Positions 32,654 through 41,484 are shown, counted from the stretch's first letter. The stretch is 57,313 nt of DNA from Clostridia bacterium (GCA_009930155.1 RZYX01000003.1:1-57313), one strand, 5' to 3'. The notes: generated from the letters alone by a model not told the origin. Translations and numbers: made by a program.

Positions 32654-34003
32654 TTGAAAACAAAAATGAGCAAAAATCAAATTCGCTTAGGATTGTACAC
32701 AATTTCTATAATTGCCGTGCTAGGAATCTTTGCATACACTGGCACAACAAAGGCGAATGCATACGAAAGACGGTTTTCAGCACAACAGCAAAGGTCTCTT
32801 AGCGAACTTGGTGAATATGTAGACAGCATTCAGATAGATTTACAAAAAGGAGTTTACTCAAACACGCCACCTATGCTGGCTAGTCTATCTTCATCGCTTT
32901 GGCGTGATGCTGCGGGAGCAAAAAACTGCCTTTCACAACTTACTCTTTCTGATGTTACCCTTGAAAAAACCTACAAGTTTTTATCACAAGTTGGAGATTT
33001 TACAAAATATCTAAATCGCAAAGTTGCAAACGATGAAGAAATTAACCAAAAAGAAAGAGATTTGCTTTTTGAACTGCTTGATTACGCCACAAACCTTTCA
33101 AACAGTATTGCAGAGCTTCGTGCTGGCATTGATGATGGAACAATATCCCCACAAAACATTCCGTCGGGGCCAATGAAACTTGCGGGACAGGAAACAACCG
33201 CAACCAATATGTCATCAAAATTTAATGATATGGAACAAACTCTTGTTGATTTTCCAACACTAATTTATGACGGACCTTTCTCCGACCACATTCTAAAAAA
33301 AGAATCTTCAATTCTTAAAGACAAACAAGGAATAACAAAAGAAGAAGCATTGACCTTGGCTGCAAAATATTGCAATGTTGACCCAAAAACCTTTACAAAA
33401 ACACAAGAGGAAGAGGGTAACATTAAGTCATATGTATTTGCAAATGAAAATACAACCGTTGCCGTAACTAAAAGTGGTGGACTCCTTTGCTATATTCTTG
33501 GTTCACAATGGGTAGGCGAAATAACACTCACACCCGATGACGGAGTTGCTCGTGCAACTGAATATCTAAAAGCAATTGGATACACTAACATGGCAAGCTC
33601 TTATTACACTGTTGTTGACGGAATCTGCACAATAAATTTTGCTTACACTGTAGATAATGTAACCTGTTACACAGATTTAATAAAAGTTTCTGTTTCATTA
33701 AGTGACGGAAAAATAATTTCATTTGATGCAAGAGGATTTTTAATAAATCACGAAGATCGCTCTTTTGAAAAACCAATTTTAAGCGTTACACAAGCACAAG
33801 AAAATCTAAGCCATGCATTAACTGTTCAAAGCGTTCAGCTTACAAATATACCAACAGATAGTGGATCTGAAAAATATTGCTATGAATTTAAATGCAAAGG
33901 TATAAAAGATGATGATGTTTTAGTTTATATCGACTGCAAGACAGGTGATGAAGAGCAAATATTGATGCTTATCTATGGTGATGGTGGAACTTTAACAAAG
34001 TGA
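32654..34003 (+). CDS. ypeB: Spore germination/cortex-lysis accessory protein YpeB
   Basis: A 449-aa protein with an N-terminal membrane helix (LYTISIIAVLGIFAYT) and YpeB signatures: AYERRFSAQQQRSLSELGEY, LSSSLWRDAAGAKNCLSQL, LPTLIYDGPFSDHI-like text, and C-terminal PepSY repeats. YpeB is needed for placement and stability of the cortex-lytic enzyme SleB in spores. TTG 32654 follows GGAGG by 8 nt; ATG 32666 is an alternative. sleB normally lies directly upstream, but here the neighbour is the divergent nifS gene. It is the clearest evidence that the host sporulates. Confidence 0.88.
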   Translation: MKTKMSKNQIRLGLYTISIIAVLGIFAYTGTTKANAYERRFSAQQQRSLSELGEYVDSIQIDLQKGVYSNTPPMLASLSSSLWRDAAGAKNCLSQLTLSDVTLEKTYKFLSQVGDFTKYLNRKVANDEEINQKERDLLFELLDYATNLSNSIAELRAGIDDGTISPQNIPSGPMKLAGQETTATNMSSKFNDMEQTLVDFPTLIYDGPFSDHILKKESSILKDKQGITKEEALTLAAKYCNVDPKTFTKTQEEEGNIKSYVFANENTTVAVTKSGGLLCYILGSQWVGEITLTPDDGVARATEYLKAIGYTNMASSYYTVVDGICTINFAYTVDNVTCYTDLIKVSVSLSDGKIISFDARGFLINHEDRSFEKPILSVTQAQENLSHALTVQSVQLTNIPTDSGSEKYCYEFKCKGIKDDDVLVYIDCKTGDEEQILMLIYGDGGTLTK

Positions 34004-34152
34004 TTTTTTTGAAAATTGTATAAATAAAACACCACTGGGAACAATTATAAAGACCGCAAAAAATGAGGTCTAACAATGTTTTTTCATTAGCTGTGTACTA
34101 TGTTTTTACACAGCAGAATTAAACCAATGTATAAGCAAGAAGGAGTGCGAAA

Positions 34153-34377
34153 ATGAACAAGAAAATTTTTACAGTTTGTGCAATGTTGATTATGTGCGTG
34201 TTTTTGTTCGCGGCATGCAACAATAAAGATGATGACAATGTAACTACCGAATCAGCAATCACAACCACAACTAAAGAAAGCCAAACAGAAGATTTGGGCG
34301 ACCGCCTTTCAACTGCTGTTAGCGAAGCTGTTACAGACATTTCTGAAATGATGCCAACAACAAATATAGCATCATAA
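34153..34377 (+). CDS. Small Thr/Glu-rich lipoprotein (74 aa)
   Basis: ATG 34153 follows AAGGAGTGCGAAA. A lipoprotein signal ends FLFAAC (Cys about 22); the remaining 52 residues are Asp/Thr/Glu-rich without a recognisable fold. A strong terminator follows. It is probably a surface-tethered acidic peptide; its role is unknown. It lies 149 nt after ypeB and may have its own promoter. Confidence 0.65.
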   Translation: MNKKIFTVCAMLIMCVFLFAACNNKDDDNVTTESAITTTTKESQTEDLGDRLSTAVSEAVTDISEMMPTTNIAS

Positions 34378-34387
34378 CAAACGACAT

Positions 34388-34420
34388 TTGAGCAAGGCTT
34401 AATACGCCTTGCTCAAATAT
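34388..34420 (+). terminator. Terminator after the small lipoprotein
   Basis: TTGAGCAAGGC pairs with GCCTTGCTCAA, then ATATTTT. Confidence 0.75.
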
Positions 34421-34446
34421 TTTGCTAAATTAAATCTCAAAAGCTT

Positions 34447-34482
34447 AAAAGCACCTCAGTTTAAAACTGCAGTGCTTTTTTT
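34447..34482 (-). terminator. Terminator after the Rnf-like operon
   Basis: AAAAGCAC-CT-CAGTTT and AAACTG-CA-GTGCTTTT form a two-part stem with A/T runs on both sides. It lies 25 nt beyond the rnfA-like stop on the minus strand and can also back up the plus-strand terminator. Confidence 0.7.
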
Positions 34483-34506
34483 ATAATATATTTCCGCTAA
34501 AAAATA

Positions 34507-35121
34507 TTAAAAGAATAAAGTTTTTCCTGAAAACCCTGTAAATGCCATTGATAACAATGCAATATAAAGAAACACTGCTGGAGTTCCTTTAAAACAAGTT
34601 GGAATTTCTTTGTCGCCCTCTATCTTCTTCATTCCCTCATGTATTATTAAAGTCGCAATTATAAAAGCAAAACCTGCGCCAATGCCCGCTCCAATTGATT
34701 CTGAAACAGTATATGCAACCCGCTGATTAATAAAAGGCACTGCAAAAACGATTGTGTTAAATGCAGAAACACCCGTCTGACGCAAAAGCTTGTCCTTCTC
34801 TTCCTGTCGCCAACCTGCACCACTAAGCAATTTTAAAATTATAAGTGCTGTTATAAGATAAACAACAATTAAAACAGCTGTAAACAAAACAATCGCAATC
34901 GTAGTTCCTGCGGTTTTAAAAATAGGAATAAGCAAAATAAGCCTACATAGTAATGATGTAATCGTTGAAAAATAAGTTATCATAACAGCAAAAAGCAAAA
35001 GCTGTTTTGGCCTTGCCGCTGTTCTTATAGTTTCGCTTGCACCATAGCCTCCGCTAAAAACAATGTTTTGAACAAAGACGATATAAATTGCTGCCGAAAG
35101 AAACTGTAATATTGTATTCAT
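34507..35121 (-). CDS. RnfA-like membrane protein lacking cluster cysteines
   Basis: A 204-aa, six-helix protein of the RnfA/RnfE/NqrD/NqrE family. In Rnf and Nqr complexes RnfA and RnfE together hold an intramembrane [2Fe-2S] cluster through conserved Cys residues, one in a G-[IL]-C-P motif in the first helix. Here that segment reads FSGGYGASE (24-30) and the later helix reads SAFNTIVFAVPF, so neither expected Cys is present. GAGIGAGFAFIIATLIIHEGM fits the family C-terminus. ATG 35121 overlaps the rnfE-like gene by 4 nt. It may be a structural remnant or a repurposed ion-translocating subunit. Confidence 0.75.
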   Translation of the reverse strand: MNTILQFLSAAIYIVFVQNIVFSGGYGASETIRTAARPKQLLLFAVMITYFSTITSLLCRLILLIPIFKTAGTTIAIVLFTAVLIVVYLITALIILKLLSGAGWRQEEKDKLLRQTGVSAFNTIVFAVPFINQRVAYTVSESIGAGIGAGFAFIIATLIIHEGMKKIEGDKEIPTCFKGTPAVFLYIALLSMAFTGFSGKTLFF

Positions 35122-36212
35122 TGTTTCGGCACCTCCTTATCAGGCTCTGAATCCTGTGGGTTCTCCTGTGTTGCATCTTTGATTATATCTTCAAGACTTC
35201 TAGCCATAAGTTCATCCAGCTCTTTTGATGTATACTCAATTTTTTTATTCAAATTTTCTGGCTCTTGAATTACTTGCTCCACTTGATGTTCAAGCTGTAT
35301 TTCAGGATTCTCTTTAGGTATATTTTCCTGTATTGTTTGTTCTTCTAAAGGCTGGTGAGTTGTTTGCTCTAAGTTCTGCTGACTTTCTATTTCCTGCTGA
35401 ACTTGTTCTAAATTTGCTGACTGAACAAACTCAGGCTCTTGTACAATCAAATCTTCTGAGCAAACCGCCTGTGGCTCATATTGCGCCGATTCCAAATGTG
35501 CATTTCTAGGCTTCCTCACCCTTGGCTTTTTTATAGCGCTTCTTGAGTTTACCGCAAGCTCTTCTGCATATTCTGGGTCTATCTTTTTAAAGTACCAGCG
35601 TAAAAGTGCCGCCATAAACCCAATCACGATAAATCCACCGAATGGATTTGTAAGTGCTGTTGCGGTTGGAAACGAAAACACTCTAAAACCCCAAAGTGTT
35701 CCCGACCCAAAAAGCTCACGCAAAAAACCTGTTATTAAAAGCACTGCCGCATATCCCGTTGCACATCCAACAGCATTTATCGCCGCCTGCTTTACTGTGC
35801 TTTTAACTGCAACTCTCTCGCACTGCCTTGTAATAAGAGGATTTATAGCAAGCAGTGGCAAATATATACCAAGTGCTATCATATTTTCTGGCGAAACTTT
35901 TTCAAGCAAAAGCATTGATGGTGCTACTATTACCATTCCACTAAGAGTATAAAGTGCAACTCTTGCCCACTGTGGACAGTACTTAAGAAAGCTTGCTGAG
36001 ATTATTTGTGAAAATATCATCGTTAAATAAGTAATTATGGATAATGCCACTGCCGATTTAAGCGAAGTGCAAATTGCTACAACGGGGCAAAGCCCAATTG
36101 TGCTAACAAGCACAGGATTCTTAACTATAACCTCTGAAAATATTTCCTCTTTAAAGCTTATCTTTTCGTTTTTTATATTATCATCTTTTACTTTCTTATT
36201 ACGCTTATTCAC
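35118..36212 (-). CDS. RnfE-like membrane protein with a C-terminal Gln/Glu-rich extension
   Basis: A 364-aa protein. The first 230 residues are an RnfE/NqrD-type six-helix unit with NPVLVSTIGLCP (Cys42 retained) and LRELFGSGTLWG, which is strongly RnfE-like. The second ligand region reads LAINPLITRQC where RnfE usually has an N-C pair. Residues 235-364 are an unusual cytoplasmic tail rich in Gln, Glu and Pro. A GTG start at 36212 follows GGGGG and overlaps the rnfD-like gene by 8 nt. It is part of a D-E-A operon without rnfC, rnfG or rnfB. Confidence 0.8.
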   Translation of the reverse strand: MNKRNKKVKDDNIKNEKISFKEEIFSEVIVKNPVLVSTIGLCPVVAICTSLKSAVALSIITYLTMIFSQIISASFLKYCPQWARVALYTLSGMVIVAPSMLLLEKVSPENMIALGIYLPLLAINPLITRQCERVAVKSTVKQAAINAVGCATGYAAVLLITGFLRELFGSGTLWGFRVFSFPTATALTNPFGGFIVIGFMAALLRWYFKKIDPEYAEELAVNSRSAIKKPRVRKPRNAHLESAQYEPQAVCSEDLIVQEPEFVQSANLEQVQQEIESQQNLEQTTHQPLEEQTIQENIPKENPEIQLEHQVEQVIQEPENLNKKIEYTSKELDELMARSLEDIIKDATQENPQDSEPDKEVPKQ

Positions 36213-37275
36213 AGTCTATACCCCCTTGCGTTTCTGGGATGTATTCTGCCATATCATTTTTCTTTGATTTCTTTATTTTTTTTGGTTTAGATTTTGTACC
36301 ACTACTATTTATCGCACTGTTTAGTTTCTCTCCAAGTATGTCAAAGTAAGTGCTAAGTGCATTCATAATGATAATTACAAAGCAAACACCCTCTTCAAAT
36401 GCTCCAAAATAGCGAAAAACCATTGTTAATATTCCGCCAGCAAAACCATAAAGCACTCTCGAAAGCTGATCCTTTGGTGATGTTGCAGGGTCGGATATAA
36501 AGAATATTGCTGCAAAGAACAACAATCCTGATGAAATCTCCATGACAAGTGATATGCTTCGCCCTGTAAGCACTCGTGGAAACAGCACTGCAAGTATAGA
36601 ACAGGCAGCAAGAAAGCTTGCCAAAGTTATCCACTCTGACGGGCGTCTAATGAGCATATAAAGAAACAACCCAAACATTATTAAAAGGCACGATGCCCCG
36701 ATAGGGCCTGGAACTCTGCCAATAAGCAAATCCATAACATTTATTACGCCCGTGCCGATTGATGTTTTCTGAGTTAGCATATTTGCAACGGATTCTCCTG
36801 GAACAAAACCATTTTCACCCGTTACAAGTCCTGACATATTTAAATTTATTGATGGATATGTGAATACAAGCTCTCGATAACTAAGTGTTAAAAATGCAAA
36901 TCCAGCTGCAGCTGGAACAAAGAGTGATGTTTTGGCATTTCCAAAGGGAAGTTTTGCAACACCAATTGCAAAAATACTGCCAATTGGTGCAAGCCACAAC
37001 GGTGCAGATGCTGGAAGCATAAGAGCTATTGCCGCACCTGTAAATATTGCCGATAAATCTCCTACTCTTTGTGGAATCCTTTTCCTTGCCAAATCTATAC
37101 ACGATTCGCAAAGAACCGCAGCCGCAATTGACACTGCAACCATAAGCAAACAACGAAAGCCATTATAAAACACAGCGAGTATCATTGTTGCTGAAAGCAT
37201 AATAAGCATGTCCGTCATATAGTCACGAACCTGCTTGTTTTCTTCCTTGATTTTTTGTGTATCTAGCTCTTTCAT
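36205..37275 (-). CDS. RnfD-like membrane protein
   Basis: A 356-aa polytopic protein of the RnfD/NqrB family. LPASAPLWLAPIGSIFAIGVAK, LLIGRVPGPIGAS and FFISDPATSPK match the family. The covalent-FMN motif (S/D-G-A-T, flavin on Thr) is expected between the mid-loop and the VMDLLIGR segment; this protein has ESVANMLTQKTS there, with no such Thr motif. ATG 37275 follows GAGGTGGCTTG. It is the first gene of the operon, divergent from mecA. Confidence 0.8.
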   Translation of the reverse strand: MKELDTQKIKEENKQVRDYMTDMLIMLSATMILAVFYNGFRCLLMVAVSIAAAVLCESCIDLARKRIPQRVGDLSAIFTGAAIALMLPASAPLWLAPIGSIFAIGVAKLPFGNAKTSLFVPAAAGFAFLTLSYRELVFTYPSINLNMSGLVTGENGFVPGESVANMLTQKTSIGTGVINVMDLLIGRVPGPIGASCLLIMFGLFLYMLIRRPSEWITLASFLAACSILAVLFPRVLTGRSISLVMEISSGLLFFAAIFFISDPATSPKDQLSRVLYGFAGGILTMVFRYFGAFEEGVCFVIIIMNALSTYFDILGEKLNSAINSSGTKSKPKKIKKSKKNDMAEYIPETQGGIDCE

Positions 37276-37320
37276 CAAGCCACCTCTTTACAAAAAAACT
37301 ACTTTGCCATTTTTTATTCA

Positions 37321-37349
37321 TTGCAAACTACTTGTACTGATAATATTAT
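37321..37349 (+). promoter_or_regulatory. Sigma-A promoter of the mecA-like gene
   Basis: TTGCAA, 17 nt, TATTAT, about 27 nt before the transcript reaches AAAGGAGATG. Confidence 0.6.
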
Positions 37350-37382
37350 AGATATAGAAGATGTTTTAAAGGAGATGTTTTT

Positions 37383-37949
37383 TTGAAAATCGAAGCGACA
37401 TCAAAAAATAATATAGTAATATGCCTGTCCCAACACGATTTAGACGATTTAGGAATTACATATGAAGATATGGATTATAAAAGTCTTGAAACTCGTCGTG
37501 TTATTTATACCCTTTTAAGGGAAGCTAGCGAAGCCCTTGACAGAGATCTCCATCCCTCTGGCAAAATGCTTATAGAAGCTGTACCAGACCCATTCGGAGG
37601 ATGTGTTTTATATTTTACGGTTTATCAAAGTGATGCCGACAAGGAAACACTTGTGCCTGCACTAACCCCTTTTATCTGCCTGTGCGAGTTCAAATGTGAA
37701 AACGAACTTATCGATGCCTCTCGAGCCGTTGTAACTGGCTTTATAAAGCCACCAGAAAGCAAGCTGTATTCAAACGGTTATGATTATAGATTGGTTTTTA
37801 AGGGTGTTTCTAGCCACCACAAATTAAAATCCATTTTATGCGAATTCTGTGGAGACATGACCGAAAACCACACAAAAATAGCTCACACAAAGGAACATTG
37901 GAAATGCCTTTGTGACACTAACGCAGTAGAGCGTTTGGGCTCCGTTTAG
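37383..37949 (+). CDS. mecA: MecA-like adaptor protein
   Basis: A 188-aa protein. The N-terminal domain has ICLSQHDLDDLGITYEDMDY and ALDRDLHPSGKMLIEAVPDP, typical of MecA substrate-binding domains. The C-terminal part (LVFKGVSSHHKLKSILCEF) is a shorter ClpC-binding-type domain. MecA delivers substrates such as ComK to ClpCP in Bacillus. TTG 37383 follows AAAGGAGATG. It converges on rpe with a 4-nt overlap of the stops. Confidence 0.85.
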   Translation: MKIEATSKNNIVICLSQHDLDDLGITYEDMDYKSLETRRVIYTLLREASEALDRDLHPSGKMLIEAVPDPFGGCVLYFTVYQSDADKETLVPALTPFICLCEFKCENELIDASRAVVTGFIKPPESKLYSNGYDYRLVFKGVSSHHKLKSILCEFCGDMTENHTKIAHTKEHWKCLCDTNAVERLGSV

Positions 37950-38614
37950 CCACGGTAGGACTGCTGTGCTTTTTGCCTTAGCAGTGAAATCATCTTTGCA
38001 CTGTCTTTTGCAGAAAATATGGTGTTACCTGAAACAAAAACATTTGCACCAGCCTTTGCAGCCTCACCTATATTTTCCTCGTTTATCCCACCATCAACCT
38101 GAATTTGAAGGTCCAGTCCTCTTGAATTACATTCATCTCGAATTTCTCTTACCTTAGGCATCATATCTGCCATAAAAGACTGGCCGCCAAATCCTGGCTC
38201 AACAGTCATAACCAATACCATGTCAAGAATATCAAGATATTCAAAGACCTCCCTTGCGGGGGTCTTTGGTTTCAGGCTAACAGCCGCCTTGCATCCTGCC
38301 GCTTTAATAGCCTCTATTGTCTGTTTAACATCAGAATCAGACTCTAAATGAAATGTTATTAAATCCGCTCCTGCCTTTGCAAAAGAATCTATATATTTAA
38401 GTGGCTCGCTAATCATCAAATGAACATCAAAGAATAGGTCAGACACATTGCGAAGCGACTTAACAATAGGAACTCCTATGGTTATGTTTGGCACAAAATG
38501 ACCATCCATAACATCAAAGTGAGCCCAGTTGGCACCTGCTTTTTGCATCCTTAAAAGTTCTTCACCCATTTTTGAGTAATCACACGACAATATCGAAGGT
38601 GATATTTTTATCAT
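37946..38614 (-). CDS. rpe: Ribulose-phosphate 3-epimerase
   Basis: A 222-aa TIM-barrel enzyme that interconverts ribulose-5-phosphate and xylulose-5-phosphate in the pentose phosphate pathway. ISPSILSCDY, HFDVMDGHFVPN, FDVHLMISEP, MTVEPGFGGQSF and QVDGGINEENI carry the metal ligands and the two catalytic Asp residues. Full length. ATG 38614 follows AGGGGCG-type sequence. Confidence 0.96.
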   Translation of the reverse strand: MIKISPSILSCDYSKMGEELLRMQKAGANWAHFDVMDGHFVPNITIGVPIVKSLRNVSDLFFDVHLMISEPLKYIDSFAKAGADLITFHLESDSDVKQTIEAIKAAGCKAAVSLKPKTPAREVFEYLDILDMVLVMTVEPGFGGQSFMADMMPKVREIRDECNSRGLDLQIQVDGGINEENIGEAAKAGANVFVSGNTIFSAKDSAKMISLLRQKAQQSYRG

Positions 38615-38884
38615 AATTAACGCCCCTTATTTTCATCCTAAAAATTCTTCATAACAGTACTATATAACTGTGTTAGTATATCAATTTTTGTCCAAAAGGT
38701 CAACATAATCAATTATATATAATTTCTTTGCAATCTTAAAAATGCAGCAATTATATTTAAAATTTTAATTCAATATATAAGTTTATTGCTAAACCACAAA
38801 ATTAGTTCTAATACTATAATAACCAAAAATAACCAAGAAATAAAACAAAATTAAAATCAGCCATCTTATAAAATACAAAGTTAA

Positions 38885-39120
38885 TTACACTTTAGTTACC
38901 CAATTAAATTTCGCATAGCTTTTTTTGAGTTACCCTCTCATTGCTATTAATTTTTCGCTATCGTTACCCGCCGTTTTCAGCGCAGATGTTAGCTCTGCTA
39001 GCATATATCGCTTGGTTTGATATAGAAGCCTTTATATCGCCCTCTAAGACGATTTTAACGTACTCTCCTACTCTGTTGTTTATGCTTTATCTGCCTATGG
39101 CTTGCCGTCTAGCAAAAAGC
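38885..39120. other. Gene-free stretch with a GC-richer block and degenerate repeats
   Basis: Positions 38615-39164 hold no convincing gene. Bases 38640-38880 are very AT-rich. From 38890 the sequence holds two related units, GTTACCC followed by ATTAAATTTCGCATAGC or by ATTAATTTTTCGCTATC, and a third GTTACCC. A visibly GC-richer block follows up to about 39115. A short minus-strand frame across it (VGEYVKIVLEGDIKAS) is open between stops but has no start or ribosome site. It may be a remnant of an inserted or structured element. Confidence 0.35.
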
Positions 39121-39164
39121 GAAAAGAAAACATAGAGATAAAGATTAGATTAAAACAAAAAAAT

Positions 39165-39190
39165 AGAGCCAATGATTACTCATTGGCTCT
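39165..39190 (-). terminator. Terminator of the IPSTGD protein gene
   Basis: AGAGCCAATGA pairs with TCATTGGCTCT; TATTTTTTTG follows on the minus strand. Confidence 0.8.
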
Positions 39191-39209
39191 ATAAACTATA
39201 TAATTTAAA

Positions 39210-39701
39210 TTATTTCTTCTTAGCTATTACAAATGATGCTGCAGAAATAAGTGAAAGTGCTACAACTCCTGCAATGCTTGAATCACCTGTCGAAGGTATG
39301 TCTGCCTTAGGAACTGGTGCTTCAGTAATAACAACCTGTGATGCTGCTGGAGCCAACACTTGAGCCTCTATTGGAGCAGCTGCAAGTGGTGTTGAAGCGT
39401 CAGTTATCTCTTCAACTGCTGTTGTTGCTTCTGTAGTAGCTTCTGTTATTGCTTCTGTAGTAGCTTCTGTTGTTGCTACTGTTGTTTTTGGTCTTGTGTC
39501 AATAGAAAAACCATAATCAAGAGTTCTAACTACATTGTAGTTAATATAAAATCTCATAAGAGGCTCTCTCTTTTTTGCCTCAGTTGTTGTGCTAGTATCT
39601 TTAGTATTAAACAATGCTGATGCAGAAACTGCGCTTGTTGTAATTGTAAATACAACTGATAATGCAATAATTAATCCAAGTACTTTCTTAATGTTTCTCA
39701 T
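39210..39701 (-). CDS. Small sortase-signal surface protein with Thr/Glu/Ala stalk
   Basis: A 163-aa secreted protein. The signal peptide is followed by a short variable region, a TTEATTEA-type repeat stalk, and IPSTGD with a hydrophobic helix and AKKK tail, a sortase signal of the xPxTG type. ATG 39701 follows GGAAGG by about 10 nt; the TTG three codons earlier is too close to it. It has its own terminator. No binding domain is visible, so it may be a spacer or surface-display peptide. The class B sortase at 23863-26331 is the candidate anchoring enzyme. The 298-bp gap upstream (39711-40008) is AT-rich with no other gene. Confidence 0.75.
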   Translation of the reverse strand: MRNIKKVLGLIIALSVVFTITTSAVSASALFNTKDTSTTTEAKKREPLMRFYINYNVVRTLDYGFSIDTRPKTTVATTEATTEAITEATTEATTAVEEITDASTPLAAAPIEAQVLAPAASQVVITEAPVPKADIPSTGDSSIAGVVALSLISAASFVIAKKK

Positions 39702-40008
39702 TGGTATCAATCCTTCCTTTTTTTAAATATAATTTAAGTAAATTTCGGGCAATCCCTTCGACTAAATTCATTTTACTACCTATGGAATTTAATGTCAATG
39801 ACAACAAGTAAAAACATTTCACTTTTGTTACATTTTATAAAACCCCGTTATTTTTGTACACCTCTTTTGTTGCAATTTCTTAACAATTATTGAACAAGCA
39901 TTTATATTCTACATATTTCTACTGCTAATACTATATGTTTTTGCTTTAAATATAGTAAATCTGGGCATAATACTAAAAATTAAGAAATTATGAATGGGGA
40001 TGTCTATT

Positions 40009-40188
40009 ATGGATAAACAAAAAAAGAATGATTCTAAAATCAAAAAAATCGCAAAAAAAATTTCTGAAATTTGGCAAGAAAGCAATTCTGAGTTTTCGCA
40101 GGATATATCAAGCGACATTTTAGGTAGCTATACTGGCACAGCTAAAGATGGCTCTTTTGAACCTGAACAGGACGCTGACGATTTGTAA
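40009..40188 (+). CDS. Conserved small protein with C-terminal QDADDL (59 aa)
   Basis: ATG 40009 is preceded by GGGGATGTC; the upstream ATG at 39994 lacks a ribosome site. A Lys-rich helix (KKNDSKIKKIAKKISEIWQE) is followed by DILGSYTGTAKDG and EPEQDADDL. I recall similar small Firmicutes proteins ending in this acidic motif, but no function. It lies upstream of alr with its own spacing. Confidence 0.6.
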   Translation: MDKQKKNDSKIKKIAKKISEIWQESNSEFSQDISSDILGSYTGTAKDGSFEPEQDADDL

Positions 40189-40227
40189 ACTTTTATTTAA
40201 TTTTTTTGAAATACTATTTATATGTAT

Positions 40228-40255
40228 TTGATTTTATAATTTTGAGTGTTATAAT
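40228..40255 (+). promoter_or_regulatory. Sigma-A promoter of alr
   Basis: TTGATT, 16 nt, TATAAT, about 45 nt before the alr ATG. Confidence 0.6.
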
Positions 40256-40299
40256 AATCCTGTATTTTGACTAATCGCTTAGCGACCAAGGAGCTTTCT

Positions 40300-41484
40300 A
40301 TGCAGGATTTTCTAAAAAGAACATGGGCAACCATAAATCTTGATTCTTTAAACCAAAATTTTTGTGCAATACGAAATTCAACAAATCCCTGTGCTAAGAT
40401 TATGTCTGTTATTAAGGCAGACGCTTACGGTCACGGGGCTTTGCCCGTTGCAAAAGAGCTTATAGCCGCAGGCACTGATTGGTTTGCTGTTTCAAACCTT
40501 GATGAGGCTTTGCAACTACGCCGTGGAGGAATAGCCCTTCCCATACTTATTTTGGGATATACTCCAGCAAAACACGCAAAAACACTTGCACTTAACAATA
40601 TTTCTCAAGCCGTTTTCAGCCTTGAATATGGCAAACAGCTTGCAAGTTTTGCCCAGGAAAGTTCTGTGCAAGTAAATATACATATAAAAATAGACACTGG
40701 CATGTCTAGAATCGGTTTTTCATATCAAGATAATGTTGTAAATTCTGATTCAATTGATGAGATAGAACAACTTTGTAGTATGTCTGGAATTTATACCGAG
40801 GGGATTTTCACCCATTTTGCAAGAGCGGATGAACCTCAAAGCGGAGAAATTTTTACACGGATTCAGTTTGATTTATTTTTAAGTGCTATTTCAAGGCTTG
40901 AGAGTCGTGGCATAAAATTTGAACTACGCCACTGCTGTAACTCCGCAGGAATCGAGTTATTTCCCGAAATGCATCTTGACATGGTTCGTCCTGGCATCAT
41001 TTTATATGGTCTTGCACCATCTGATTTTACTAAAAGTGCTCTTAACCTTAAACCTGTTATGGAGCTTAAAACTGTTATTTCTATGGTAAAAAAAATTCCA
41101 GAAGGGACTCCAGTAAGTTATGGAGGAACCTTTGTTTCATCAAACAATATGACAATTGCAACCATTCCTATTGGATATGCCGACGGTTATAGCCGCAATT
41201 TTTCTCATAACGCTTTTATGATTGTAAATGGCAAAATGGCTCCAATTATCGGTAGAATTTGTATGGACCAAACCATTCTTGATGTTACCGATATCCCTGA
41301 TGCCACAAGTGGAATAGATGTTACCGTTTTTGGCAGTGATGATAAAAGTACAATAACCGTTGATGAGCTTGCCTCAAAAATTAGCACAATAAACTATGAA
41401 TTGGTTTGTGCCATAGGCAGGCGTGTACCAAGAGTTTATATAAAAGATAACGAAATCATAAGCATTACAGATTATTTAGACTAA
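40300..41484 (+). CDS. alr: Alanine racemase
   Basis: A 394-aa fold-type III PLP enzyme making D-alanine for peptidoglycan. The PLP lysine is Lys39 in SVIKADAYGHGA; the second catalytic Tyr lies in GYADGYSRN (near 295); IGRICMDQ is the substrate-site motif. ATG 40300 follows AAGGAGCTTTCT; the earlier in-frame TTG has no ribosome site. The next gene starts 13 nt downstream, so they form an operon. Confidence 0.95.
   Translation: MQDFLKRTWATINLDSLNQNFCAIRNSTNPCAKIMSVIKADAYGHGALPVAKELIAAGTDWFAVSNLDEALQLRRGGIALPILILGYTPAKHAKTLALNNISQAVFSLEYGKQLASFAQESSVQVNIHIKIDTGMSRIGFSYQDNVVNSDSIDEIEQLCSMSGIYTEGIFTHFARADEPQSGEIFTRIQFDLFLSAISRLESRGIKFELRHCCNSAGIELFPEMHLDMVRPGIILYGLAPSDFTKSALNLKPVMELKTVISMVKKIPEGTPVSYGGTFVSSNNMTIATIPIGYADGYSRNFSHNAFMIVNGKMAPIIGRICMDQTILDVTDIPDATSGIDVTVFGSDDKSTITVDELASKISTINYELVCAIGRRVPRVYIKDNEIISITDYLD

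Noticed and set aside
34051..34113. Two weak hairpins after ypeB as its terminator
   Set aside because: Stems are only 5-7 bp and lack a following T-run in a suitable place.
38941..39135. 64-codon plus-strand ORF in the gene-free stretch
   Set aside because: No ribosome site, atypical composition, and no continuation into a recognisable protein.
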